DNA from: Acheta domesticus
Taxonomy: Eukaryota; Arthropoda; Insecta; Orthoptera; Gryllidae
Reading direction: 5' to 3'
NCBI GenBank assembly: GCA_031308135.1
Contig: JAHLJT010008756.1
Location: 131,904,413-131,968,412 of the forward strand
Length of the DNA: 64,000 nt
The notes under the pieces were generated by a model. It searched no databases and was not told the origin of the DNA. It saw only the letters and a program-made list of their open reading frames with translations. This document shows positions 12,396-23,290 of the stretch, piece after piece. The number at the start of each line of letters is the position of its first letter. Positions within the stretch are counted from its first letter, which is position 1. Both the position numbers and the translations under genes were made by a program.

Positions 12396-12489
12396 TTCTG
12401 CCCCTGTCTCCTTTGCCCCCGCTTGCAGCAGAGCCCCCGCCCCATCACCTGTTTCCGAGGCCTCACCCGCTCACACACCCCACCCCGCC

Positions 12490-12935
12490 CCCCTCCTCAA
12501 CCCCACCCCCACTCATCAATCCCGCCCCCACTCCTCAACCCCCTCCCCCCTCCTCAACCCCGCCCCCACTCCTCAACCCCGCCCTCATACCTCAACCCCA
12601 CCCCCACTCCTTAACCCCGCCCCCACTCCTCAACCCCGCCCCCACTTCTCAACCCCTCCCACACTCTTCAACCCCGCTCCTACTCCTCAACCCCGCCACA
12701 ATCCTCAACCCCGCCCCCACTCCTCAACCCCGCCCCCACTCCTCAACAACGCCCCCACTCCTCAACCCCGCCCTCATACCTCAACCCCACCCCCACTCCT
12801 TAACCCCGCCCCCACTCCTCAACCCCGCCCCCACTTCTCAACCCCTCCCACACTCTTCAACCCCGCTCCTACTCCTCAACCCCGCCACACTCCTCAACCC
12901 CGCCCACACTCCTCAACCCCACCCTCACCCCCGAT
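12490..12935. repeat. 19-bp C-rich minisatellite with higher-order 189-bp duplication
   Basis: The unit is about CCTCAACCCCGCCCCCACT. A set of variant units starting GCCCTCATAC at 12581 recurs in the same order from 12770, so a block of about ten units duplicated as a whole. The 267-codon open frame across it is a periodic Pro/Ser/Thr/His artefact. Confidence 0.9.
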
Positions 12936-13770
12936 TCCGCTCCACCCGCCGTCAACAACGCCGTCTCCGCCACCGTCTTTCCCGCGAATCCCGCCCCGCC
13001 TCCACCCCCTGCCACCGTCCCCGCCTCCGCCGCCGCGTCCGACGCGTAATTAATTTCGCGAAGAGGGGAGGGGGCGGCCGCAGAAATTTACGGTGCGCGC
13101 CGATCGCCTCGCCCCTCTCGATAAGCTCCCTCGGCGCCGCGCCGCCAGAGCGCAGCAGCGTCGAGACAATGGCGGCGGCAGCGGATAATGGCTGATGGAC
13201 GGTCCCTCGGCCTCGAGCTCTGAACCCGGGACACCTTCCCCCCTCCCTCTCGCACGCATATCTTGTTGGTCTTGAATGAATGATGTTTCCGCCTGTACCT
13301 GCCGGATTTACGCAGCTGTGTTCTGTTCCGTGTACCTTCTTATCGTCCTCTGATCAGACGTATTAGACACATCTGCCGTTGGTTGATCTAATTGAAAATA
13401 CTGTGCAGTGACAAATAGCGTGCTATGGAGGAAAATTCATTAAAGTTACTTTGCCATTTCACAATTATATCGAACGTTGAACTCGTCTCTTTTGAGTTAT
13501 CTGAGGTTCTGTTCTTTGGGGTGCCCTTTCTCGCCAATGCATGCACTGGTGTATACTGCTTTCGTGCCCTAGGCAACCGCTGACTCTAGAAAAAATCTTT
13601 GTCTATGTAATTATATATAATCGTCGATTATGTAGTTTTTCTAGTTTGTACTATTTTGGTAATACAATATTATTTATTATTTACATAAATACATTATATG
13701 TTATTTTATAATAGAGTAATTATGTGTATGTATATTGAAGTGCATCGGAAAAGCCCTCAATTTTTGTGCA

Positions 13771-15234
13771 CTTCAGTACGTAGTTTGGAGTGAAAAATAA
13801 TACGTAGAAATATGAAAAAATGATATATATTTAATTGAAGAATGGGGTAAAATAGTTTTATTCATAAATTATCATGAAAAATAACATAAAGAAATAGGAA
13901 CATTGTTAACCAGAAGAGATCAGTCATTTATAGATTTTAGCAATAACATAGGGATTAAATCACGGGAAGGACTACGTGACAAGAATACAAACAAGAGACA
14001 TTGAAAAAAAGAACGAGGTAGAACATTTTGGAATTTTACAACACTTCGTGTCAGGATCTGGTAGCGATAGGATTGTGTACTCTGAATTTATAGTTTCTTG
14101 AGACTGGCGCGTGATAGAATCGCGATGTACGAACTGAAATTAATCATCAAAGATGACGATTAGAGATTGGAACTCGGTGTAAGAATTATATAGTTAAATT
14201 TTAGCAATATCGGGATTTTTAGTAGTATCGGGATCGTAGCAAGTTTTCTGAGACTAGCTAATTAACAAAGTGTGGATTGAAGCGGACATCGGAATCCAGA
14301 AGAAAATATGGTGCTGTGAAGCTGAACTGGTATTCAACTGCCAAGTGTGCTGACGCCGAACTGACAAGGAAGTATTTCCGCGAAATCCCGAATCCCAGGA
14401 AGACAAAATCAGCTAAATTTTGATGTATAAGGCCCAAGGATAATTAAAATTTTGGTTAAAGCAATAATTAAAATTAAAATTGTAACAATTAGTTGATGGC
14501 CATCATCAAGGAAATTAATTGTCAAGTTAAGATAATACGATAATGCATAAAAGGTCATGAAAGAGATTGATTAAAAATGTCTAATAATGAAAAGAGACTT
14601 ACGACACTTCATGTCGTTACGTGCATATATAAATTTTCGTTTCATTAAATAGAAATTAGGTATTCTCAAAATTATTCCCTTGTATTATTGGTAACCAAAG
14701 CGTAAGTATAAGATCCATAGACCGAGTCCTCGTAGAGCGGTATTGTCAGCCCACGACAAATGCAGAGAGTAAGAATTCTTATTTTTCAGGAGCATCCAGT
14801 GGACGTGGTGTTGAGCTAGCCACCCACATGTACCACGTTCAGGTTTCCAATTAAGGCTCCATAAATTAATAAGATATTACTGAAAAAAAAATCATCTCAT
14901 TGGCAGCCCAAGATGGGGGTGAGATTAAATAATTAAACTAATTACTTAGAAATTATCACAGTTGATGAAGGTATAACAAGATACACATCATTACTTACTT
15001 CAATACGTAATTTGGAGTGAAAAATAATACGTAGGAATATGAAAAAATATATATTAATTGAAGAATAGGGAAAAATAGTTTTATTCATAAATTAACACGA
15101 AAAATAACATAAAGAAATAGGAACATCGTTAACCAGAAGAGATCAGTCATTTATTGATTTGATTAGCAATAACATAGGGATAACACGAGAAGGACTACGT
15201 AACAAGAATAGAAACAAGAGACATTGAAAAAAAG
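13771..15234. repeat. Pair of direct repeats (about 240 bp) 1.2 kb apart
   Basis: 13771-14014 and 14998-15234 are close copies in the same orientation, both containing AACATAAAGAAATAGGAACA and GAAGGACTACGT. The 0.98 kb between them has no coding sequence. This could be a decayed LTR-type element, though ends of TG...CA form were not found, or a dispersed repeat inserted twice. Confidence 0.7.
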
Positions 15235-15756
15235 ACACGTGTGTGTGTGCGTGTTTGCTGTCATGTTGTTTAAAGTATCTTACCAAAATGACAATAGTTA
15301 ACATTGGCACTATTACATACTTAATATGTTGCAGCTTTAACACTTAAAACACGCTTAATATTATATATTACGTATAAGTACACTCACCACCAAACGTGTA
15401 TGTCTTGCACCAAAGCCCACATCTAATTTACTCTGTCCGTTTACTGCCCGCTGCCTCCGAACTGCTCCGAGCGTGTTAAGAAACCGCTCGGGACATCAGC
15501 ACACTGAGCCCTTGGCAGGCATATCTACCGGTAGAAGGGGGGAGTGAATCATGCAAGGCACACTCGCCGTGTGAGTGCCAGTGGTTTCTTCTGCGTTGCC
15601 ACCTCTTAAGGGGACTGACAGAGCGTCGACAACCGAGCGATTTAATACAGATCGCTACAAAACAGATTATGCAGAATCTTGAAAATGTGTGTCCCTGAAA
15701 AACAATTATTTTTAACATGATTGATCTTGACATATTATTGTTCTCTTAATTTTCTC

Positions 15757-15784
15757 GGGCTACCGCCGGAAGACCCGGTAGCCC
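15757..15784. other. Short perfect hairpin
   Basis: A 9-base stem, GGGCTACCG with CGGTAGCCC, closes a 10-base loop. It is isolated and of unknown role. Confidence 0.5.
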
Positions 15785-15894
15785 ATATACGCACGTCTTC
15801 CACGACCTGATTAAATGTATTGTGTTTCCCGGCACCAACTACTATAGTCATCATTACCGTAGGTAGAGTTCGTGTGATAGCTCTGGAGGTGGCA

Positions 15895-16067
15895 AGTTTG
15901 TCCCACGCTGGATGTCAGATCCAGCGCCAACTAAAACGTCGACTTTGAGGAATTTCCCCCTCCAGGTATTTCCCCTATGGGACATTTCTCAACGGGGCTA
16001 AGCTCCAAGCTCCCTTCTAGTCTCCTATGGGTCGCAGTATAGTGAATACTGTGTGTGTGTGTATGTA

Positions 16068-16102
<35 letters not shown>

Positions 16103-16215
16103 TTGAGGGGAGAATAGGAAACAGGGGTAAAGAGAAAAATATTGCACGCGGTTCTTGGTTCGTCTGTTAAGGTACAGCTTGGACATTTGCCTGGTGTTGA
16201 TCGGAGAAACCACAG
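15895..16215 (-). mobile_element. SINE-1 fragment (reverse orientation)
   Basis: The complement matches the SINE-1 body from the CCGATCAACACC block through the AC-rich stretch (GT repeat on the plus strand at 16052-16100) to the CCAGATCTCGCC-like block. It is strongly diverged and lacks the tRNA head. It faces the copy at 16255, making an inverted pair. Confidence 0.8.
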
Positions 16216-16254
16216 GAAAATAATTCCCGTACCCACCACTTGCTTGATTTCTCG

Positions 16255-16705
16255 TCCAGACAGAAGCTGAAATTATCTTTCGCTGTCTGGAGGAGAATTC
16301 TAGCTACCTGCTGCTCTTGTCGATATTTTCCGAGGTTTCTCGAAGTTTCTCACAATGCCGGAACAATACCCTAAAAAAAGGGCCACAGACCGCGCGCGAT
16401 CTTTCCTTCCTCTCCCTTTTCCTATCTTCATCCCTTACTTACACACACATACATGCACTACACTACCATACATGACGGGAGACCGGTCGGGAGATTATAG
16501 CATGTCTCGACCTAGGCGGTGCCCTACTGGTGGGAGATATCTGGTTGGGGAAAACCATGCTAACCGACAGGTAGGTCGGCGCCAGATCTCACTATTCAGA
16601 GGGGATAAGATTACTGCCATCTCCCAAGTAAAACAACATGCACTACACTTACAGAAGTAATGACCTTAGCAGTTGACGCGCACGGAATCACAAATCAATC
16701 ATTGA
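16255..16705 (+). mobile_element. SINE-1 copy lacking tRNA head
   Basis: It begins at the CTGTCTGGAGGAGAATTCTAG block and runs to the terminal AATCACAAATCAATCA, with the internal GACGGGAGACCGGTCGGGAG block present. It is 5' truncated, typical of retroposition, or was lost by recombination with its inverted neighbour. Confidence 0.85.
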
Positions 16706-16719
16706 AATTAAACACAAAC

Positions 16720-17900
16720 AAGAAATTATTTTGAATGATAATTACACCTATACAAATTCGTATATATTATTATACCTTTATTTAATGAATTGTATCCCTA
16801 CAATTTACTTCATTGATTTAAACATATTTAAATAATATGTCCTACTCATTATGTAAAAATCATATTTTTTTTCATCATATAACTTTAGACAACGTATCAA
16901 GGAGTTCCAAATTTGTTTTACAAAGACTTGAGAGTGCAAAACAAATTACTCTATGAAAATCTTCTTGCCTTTTGAAGGTGAAACTTTTGAATTTTAAAAT
17001 TATTTTGTATGCAGTGAAGTCGTCACTAAACATTGTCCTTGCTGAACTACGTTTTGTTTGGTGCGCGAATGTAATTTTTTTTTTATTTTCCGCCGGCCAT
17101 GTGTCTCACTTCCGAATTCCGGGCCGGTTGAGTCACTGAAGAAAATTGCGACATCCTGAGTGAACTCGCCTTATCACAGGGATCCTGCCACAAAGACAAA
17201 CAGGCGAGAAACCGCAGGCGGCAACGCTCTGGAGAATAAAATATATCATTCAGTCGAGAAACGAACACTCAGAGAGTGTGATCGTTCCTCGATCGTGTTA
17301 AAAGACATTCTTGTGTTCATAAGTCGGAAGTCATTCCTTAAATTTTCGACTTAATTTTTTGTTTTGAGTTTTAAAAATTAATAATGTAATTTTTGTAATA
17401 ATATGTACCTACTTATTTAAATAAAAAGTTTTATTAAATGTCATGCTCTGCAAGCGAAAATATCATAAGAATCATTATTTTTATTTAATGACGAAATCTA
17501 TTATAACAATTTATAACAAAGAAGTCCAATGTATCTTTATCACGCAGCATTATAATAAGCTATACGAAAGGGAAAGATATTTAAAATACAACAAATTTCC
17601 AAAGTGTTAGTTTTGGTGAAGTGTTAGTTTCTCAAGTAATGTTAGGCGAAACGTCGGCCTCTCTGCCAACGAAACGCGTCACCCGGACAGCCGAGAAGCT
17701 ATGAACTCGGGCCGCGGAAGCCTACGTGTATATCACATCACATACCTAGCCACTTTTACCTTTACTTAATCCAAATCCCTTCCTTTGCAATCTTCAGGCC
17801 CGCAAAAAATTCTAACCACACCAGAAAAAAAGCAGATATCCCTACCGTATATTCCAAAAACCTTCTCCAAATTCGAACCTGAATAGAGGACCCATCCTCA
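16720..17900. other. AT-rich non-coding stretch
   Basis: No recognised coding sequence. The final part (17600-17900) may be the upstream portion of a retroposon whose tail is at 18100. Confidence 0.4.
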
Positions 17901-17914
17901 ACCTTATGTTAGCC

Positions 17915-18122
17915 GTTCCCCGGTGGCCGTGATCGCTAAAGCAGTAGTGTCATAGCGATCTCGGACCGATAGGTGTTGTCCCACCTCGGTCATGGTTGTA
18001 TGTATTCGTCCTTTCATCCCCTAGCATCATACCATGTCATCTTCATAGTTACTATAACGTTAAAACCAATAGTAGTCGCTTATGACCTAGATGTTGATGC
18101 AACCTTAAATAACAAAAAAAAA
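17915..18122 (+). mobile_element. SINE-2 copy with A-rich tail
   Basis: It shares an ordered set of blocks with 19285-19436: the ATTCGTCCTTTC-like block, then TCATACCATGTCAT, an AATAGTAGTCGCTTATGACC-like block, and GTTGATGCAACCTTAAATAAC ending in a run of A. The tail resembles ends of arthropod non-LTR retroposons. The tRNA-like head is degenerate here. Confidence 0.65.
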
Positions 18123-18142
18123 GTTTTAGATTTAACCCTTAA

Positions 18143-18742
18143 CTGGTGACGTGAGGTCACTGAGACCGCTGAGGAAAAATAAACGCGTAGCCCTTCTTTC
18201 TGAAACGTCGCAATGCGTTTTTCTTTACAGAAACTTTCTATCTCTTTCTAAACTACACTCACACGCGGGACAACGCATCCAGTGACAGCTGTTCGCCTTT
18301 GACGGCCAATTGAAGTTTTGGAGCGGTCTCGCAGATCTCACATCACCAGTAGTGGGACTATTCTTCCCATAGTGAATGTGCATTGGAAATTCTTTATGAA
18401 TGGATTATTTTCGTGTAAAAATGCATTATCATATTTAAATGAAGGTTTTTTAATGTAGTAATAATATTTCAAAACTTTCTACGAGTTCTTAAGATAATTA
18501 ATTGTGAAGAAACAGTTTGGAACAAATTATAGCCAGAAATTTACTCGGCCAGTAATAAATAATTATATTATTTTCATTTTACATATTAATAACAAATCCT
18601 TTTATTTTCTTATTTATTATAGCATTGTTAACGTGAAAACAAAATTGCCAAGTCAACATGGAATGGAATATTCTGACTAAAAATGTTGGGGTCACCCAGA
18701 CCGCACTTGACCAGTAAGAAAAGTTTGAAGGCACGTCACCAG
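18143..18742. mobile_element. TTAA-flanked MITE (piggyBac-type), 600 bp
   Basis: TTAA flanks both ends (18139-18142 and 18743-18746). The 11-bp terminal inverted repeats are CTGGTGACGTG, with subterminal GGTCACTGAGACC and GGTCACCCAGACC. The interior is AT-rich with no transposase. The TTAA target is the signature of the piggyBac superfamily; the assignment is inferred from ends only. Confidence 0.75.
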
Positions 18743-18829
18743 TTAACTGTTGAGTGTTAGGCGTAGTAATGTTAGGCGGGCGGCGATCAACGATTCCCAC
18801 CGCGGCCGCCACAGGGTAAGAAAACAAAG

Positions 18830-19280
18830 CCTTTTTTAAAGAGGGAATGTAACTCTTTTGGTTGAAAAAATCGATGTTTGGAAAATATCATTTTTCGAAA
18901 GTTTAACACTGGAAGAAAAATTCCTCTAAGCTTCACGGTGATGTGTCATTCCTCAGGGCTTTAAAATTTAAATGGCCCGGCTCGATGCTCTGACGTTTCC
19001 TCTCTGCCACTGCCTGCTGTCAATCGTGACTTCCCATTCGGATTGTCAGCGGAGTTTCTGGCATCCATTCATAAAGAAAGTCCGTGAATCACTTAATTTC
19101 TCATACTATTTGCAATTGAAAGAGTCGCCACTAATTGGCTGCACTTTTCAGTACTGATGTACTTTTATTTTTCTAAACAACTGCTAGGCAACACGTGGGT
19201 TCATTGTTTATGTTGTTTCTGGTCGCTTTGTTGTGTTCAGTGGCTGTCTTAGAACTGCGTTCTTCGCTATAGCGGGTTAC
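18830..19280. other. Non-coding stretch
   Basis: One 61-codon open frame at 18972-19157 without recognisable features; no repeat seen. Confidence 0.35.
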
Positions 19281-19284
19281 GCGT

Positions 19285-19436
19285 TACCCCACGTTAAAGT
19301 CGCATCAACTATTAGGCCATTAGCGACCTCTATTGGATGTAACGTATGAGGGTGAAATGATATGGTGATATTAGGGGGAGAAAGGACGAACAATTACAAT
19401 CATGCCCGAAGCGGGACTCGAACCCGCGACCCCACG
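19285..19436 (-). mobile_element. SINE-2 copy with intact tRNA-like B box
   Basis: On the minus strand a perfect B box, GGTTCGAGTCC, lies at 19424-19414 inside a tRNA-like arm, followed by the SINE-2 body. It abuts a headless SINE-1 beginning about 19440, so one inserted next to or into the other. It is not a real tRNA gene: no full cloverleaf is present. Confidence 0.7.
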
Positions 19437-19439
19437 CCG

Positions 19440-19858
19440 CCTGATGTCACTGCAGTCCCTCTGTCTGGAGGAGAATTCTAGCTGTCGGCTGCTCTGATCT
19501 GTAGTGCAGTATCCGAGCAGTATCCTAACAAACGGGCCGCGGACCGCGCGCGATCTTTGCTTCCTCTTCCTTGTTCTATCCTCACCCCTCACACACACAC
19601 ATTAACAAGCACTGCACTCCCACACATGCCGGGAGACCGGTTGGGATCTTAGAGCTTGTCCCGGCTGGGGCGGTGCCCCACTAGTAGGAGATACCTGGTT
19701 GCGGGGGAAAACCCCGCTAGTCGACGGTAGATCGGCGCCGGATCTCGCCATCCAGCGGGGAAAAGATCATCGCCACCTCCCGAGAAAAACACGCACGACA
19801 CTTACGGGACTAATGACCCGAGTAGTTGACGCGCCCGGAAACACGAATCAATCAATCA
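19440..19858 (+). mobile_element. SINE-1 copy lacking its own tRNA head
   Basis: It begins at CTGATGTCACTGCAGTCCCTCTG, joins directly to TCTGGAGGAGAATTCTAG (an internal deletion compared with the full copy at 1647), and continues to the terminal ATCAATCAATCA. Confidence 0.88.
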
Positions 19859-19869
19859 AAAAGCGACCC

Positions 19870-20150
19870 AACGGTCCGAGATCACTACGGCACTTCTCCT
19901 TTAGCGATCTCGGCCACGGGAGCGACAAAACACAGCCTTGTTTGCGCGTCCCTTCGCGCGTTGGGCGGGGCAGGTGGCGCGCGCCAGGCCCTTGAAGGGC
20001 TTCTTCCCTTCGCAGGTGAGCTGCGAAGGGCTCGCCCCGGTTGCTCGCGCGTAGAATGGAATGCGAATCGAATCCAACGGGGATCTGAGTGCGACGGGAA
20101 TGGAAACGCCCCCAATTCCACCCATCTGGGTGGAAACGAAGCGAGTCGAA
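19870..20150. other. GC-rich block with short palindromes
   Basis: Contains GGTGGCGCGCGCC, CTTCGCAGGTGAGCTGCGAAG-type and CCACCCATCTGGGTGG palindromes. Frames are open on both strands without recognisable protein. The role is unknown. Confidence 0.3.
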
Positions 20151-20184
20151 TCGAATATAAACGAAGCAAACTGAATCGGTTCAG

Positions 20185-20550
20185 TGTGAACGAAATAGAA
20201 TCGGAGTTTTCTTTGAGTGACGAAACTCACCGAATAAGTCATACCACTTCTGGCGTACAGAAAGTAATCAAGTTGTGATGCAACCCTTTATCAAATGAAC
20301 TATTGTTGTGAACGAAATCAATATGAGTTTTCTTTGAGTGACGAAACTCACCAAATAAGACATACCACTTCTGGCGTTAAGTTAATCAAGTTGTGATGCA
20401 ACCCTTTATGAAATGAGGAACTACCGTAGTGAACGAAATGGAATATGAGTTTTCTTTGAGTGACGAAACTCACAGAATAAGACATACAACTTCTAGCGTA
20501 CAAGAGTTAATCAAGTTGTGATGCAAGCCTTTATCAAATGAACTATCGTA
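20185..20550. repeat. About 121-bp tandem repeat, 3 copies
   Basis: Units start at about 20185, 20306 and 20429 with GTGAACGAAAT. Each carries GAGTTTTCTTTGAGTGACGA followed by AACTC, which folds as a short hairpin, and ends with CAAGTTGTGATGCAACCCTT. Units differ at scattered bases and by small indels. Confidence 0.9.
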
Positions 20551-20559
20551 CTCGTATAC

Positions 20560-21214
20560 CGGACCTCCAAAATAATATTAATATTATATTAATGTAAATT
20601 TAGAAATATTGATCGAAATAAATTTTTGGTGACTATTCCACTCATGAAATTAGAACCAATAGTGTTAAACTGTACCTATAAAATGTCGCCATCAGTGTGG
20701 TGTATCTTAAAAACATTCTCACTCTTTCTCTACGGCTTGTTTACCACCCTTCCCCACTGGTCAATAAAAAGTTGCGACTCATCTATCTTAGGAGGCGGTA
20801 TGTTGGGTTGATGTGAATTAAATGTGTGTATACTACATAACTTCTTTCATTTTAACGGGCTCTCAGTTATTTTCAGTGTTTGGCGTATTTTGGAACTCTG
20901 TTGGACGTAGTTTCATTTGCGTAAAGGTCCTATTAAATACCACGAGTGCTTTCGAAATTCTCAGATAAATCCCCTCCTTGCTTCGCAAATGGCGAATGTC
21001 CAAAGCATTCGTGTTATTGCCTATGATAATATCACTGTCGTAGATATGTTGTATTAACATCATAAATACTCGTCATGAGACGAAAGCTTGCTTTCCATTC
21101 GCAGCAAACTTCATCTCTCTCGAGAAAGCACATTTAATAATATCACATTTAATAATATTTTGGCTCTTACATTATGAAAATATATACACAAAAATCAGGT
21201 GCAAGAGAGAAATT
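20560..21214. other. AT-rich non-coding stretch
   Basis: No coding similarity; one doubled word CACATTTAATAATAT at about 21130-21160. Confidence 0.4.
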
Positions 21215-21222
21215 GCTATTAC

Positions 21223-21866
21223 TAGGGAGCGAATTTGTATGATTTGGCATATTTTTGTCCGTTGGTTCAGGGCATGACTAAGTGGAGTTTCTCGAAGTTT
21301 GGTTAGAATATGATGCTATATAGGTTAATATGTTAGTGCATATTTGGCTGATTTTTTCTGTTGGTGCATATTCGTGTAATTATGGACCCATATTTTGCAT
21401 ATTTCGTTTGCATATTTCATATTCCGTTTTTTTCAAAGAATCTTATGTAATTGTGAGCGTTCATTGATTCAAAAGAGCCAGTCACAGTTTCGTTTTTGTG
21501 TTTCCTGTAGATGATAAAATACTTGTGCAAATGTGGGATATTTCTTCAGAAAATACATTTTAAACCAGTCAGGAGAAATTCAACCAGTCATACAGTGTAT
21601 TTCATTAAGGTGAATATTTACTTCGATTATTTCTCTCACGAAGTAGGATAGATTATATTACGATCGCACAAAAATATATGTCTTTTCATTTCAAGGAAAT
21701 TTTCATTTCATTCCAAGAATTTTATCAAGACAGGTTTGCAGAAGAAATGTAATATTGTTAATTTTAAGTGTATATTAAAGGACATATTTCGGAATTTTTA
21801 GGTTATAAATGTATATTTTTAGAAGCATATTTCAAGATTTTTTAGGGCATAAAAATCCGCTTCCTA
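21223..21866. mobile_element. hAT-type MITE, 644 bp
   Basis: A perfect 8-bp target duplication, GCTATTAC, lies at 21215-21222 and 21867-21874. Terminal inverted repeats begin TAGGGAGCGAATTT at the left and TAGGAAGCGGATTT at the right (complement). The interior is AT-rich with repeated GCATATTT words and no transposase. Eight-base duplications and such ends are characteristic of the hAT superfamily. Confidence 0.85.
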
Positions 21867-22009
21867 GCTATTACCAATAATGAAGGTAATAAGAAAGTGA
21901 CCAAATGATGCCTATAGTGAAAGCGTTTCCCGCGCTGAAGTCAGCGTCTCTGAGTAGAACTCTGCGAGCGAGAAGCACCGCAAAGAATGCGTCCGCACCT
22001 GCGCGAGAG

Positions 22010-22140
22010 GGCGGGGAGTGGGTGGAGGGGGAGATGAGGGGGTGTTTGCACCTTCCGCCGCGCGGTGGTAGCGCCCGCCTGGAGAGGGAGGGGGCGGGGG
22101 CGGGGGCGGGGCGCGCTTTAAATCTCGCAGCTGTCGCCGG
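22010..22140 (+). promoter_or_regulatory. GC-box/TATA-like block with G-quadruplex motif
   Basis: G-runs at about 22089-22112 (GGGGGCGGGGGCGGGGGCGGGG) are followed directly by CGCGCTTTAAATC. The spacing looks promoter-like, but no downstream gene is recognised; C-rich repeats follow. This rests on composition only. Confidence 0.25.
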
Positions 22141-22199
22141 CAATGGCGCAGCCAGAGGCAGTCATAATTCCCGCGCGCGGAACGCTACAAGGCACAGGC

Positions 22200-22480
22200 G
22201 CCCAACGCCCCCGCCCCTGCTCCCCGTACCCTCGCCCCCAACCCCCTCTCCCAGCCCCCTTTTCAGCCCTCGCTCCCCGCCCCGCTCCCCGCCCCGCTCA
22301 CCGCCCCCGCTCACCGCCCCGCTCCCCGCCCCGCTCACCGCCCCGCTCCCCGCTTCCCGTCACCGCTCTCCGCCATCGCTTTCCGCCACTGCTCCCCATC
22401 ACCTCCCCCACCTCACCCCATCCCGCGCCTGTTCTCTTTCCCTTCTTTGCGCCCCCGCCCCCACCCGCCGCTTCCCACCC
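22200..22480. repeat. C-rich simple tandem sequence
   Basis: Degenerate CCGCTCCCCGCCCCGCTCA-type units. Frames here encode only Pro/Ser/Arg-rich repeats. It abuts the SINE-1 at 22490. Confidence 0.8.
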
Positions 22481-22489
22481 TGTTAGGTA

Positions 22490-22928
22490 CGTCGAATTCA
22501 GTCGCGGTCAGGAGGAGAATTCTACGGCCCGCTGCTCAGATCATAGTTTTCTGTTGTTTCTCCGATCAACAACAGGCAAATGCCGGAGCAGTACCCTAAC
22601 AAACGGGCCACGGACCGCGATCTTTCCTTTCTTTCCTTGTCCTATCCTCTCCTCTTACACACACACACACACTAACATGCACTACACTACCACACATGCC
22701 GGGAGACTGGTTGGGATCTTAGAGCTTGTCCCGACTGGGGCGGTGCCCCGCTAGTGGGAGATACCTGGTTGAGGGGAAAACCCCGCTAGTCGACGGTAGG
22801 TCGACGCCAGATCTCGCCATCCAGCGGGGAAAAGATCATCACCACATCCAGAGAAAAAACACGCACTACACTTACGGGACTAATGACCTAAGTAGTTGGC
22901 GCGCCCTGAAACACGAATCAATCAATCA
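22490..22928 (+). mobile_element. SINE-1 copy, 5' truncated
   Basis: It starts near GTCGAATTCAGTCGCGGTC, keeps the whole body and ends AATCAATCAATCAA. It sits between two C-rich tracts, 22200-22480 and 22935-23280. Confidence 0.9.
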
Positions 22929-22934
22929 ACTCCC

Positions 22935-23290
22935 CACCCCCGGTGCACGCTTCCTCTTCCCGCTCTGTCGCCGTTCCCGTCCCCTGTCACTCTCGCCCCT
23001 CCACACCCTGCTCACACCCCAGCCTCGCCCTCTTCGCCCCACTCCATCCCATCCCCCACCTCGCCATCATTTCCTCCTTCCCGACTCGCTGTCCTGCGTC
23101 CCTTCTCCCGCCCGTCCACCTTTCCTGTGGCTTCCATTCCTTTGTCCACCGTCGCAATCGCGTCGCCCTTACTCTCTGTGATGCTCTCCATAATGTATCA
23201 CTGCCTTTTTATTTCTCCTCCTTCATTCTGCTCCACCTCACACCGTTCTCTCACCACCTGCTATTGCCTCCATTCTCGGTAAGTGTGGTC
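22935..23290. repeat. Pyrimidine-rich low-complexity tract
   Basis: A C/T-rich stretch without clear unit length; open frames are compositional. Confidence 0.6.

Noticed and set aside
12392..13195. 267-codon Pro/Ser/Thr-rich open frame
   Set aside because: Lies in the 19-bp C-rich minisatellite; no start context, splice sites or domain.
14905..14925. Retroviral-type primer binding site (TTGGCAGCCCAAGATGGGGG)
   Set aside because: Resembles some primer binding sites, but no LTR end CA precedes it at the right place and no gag/pol follows.
19401..19436. Possible tRNA gene (perfect B box and arm)
   Set aside because: Only the T-arm side is present and it continues into SINE-2 body; no anticodon arm or full cloverleaf.
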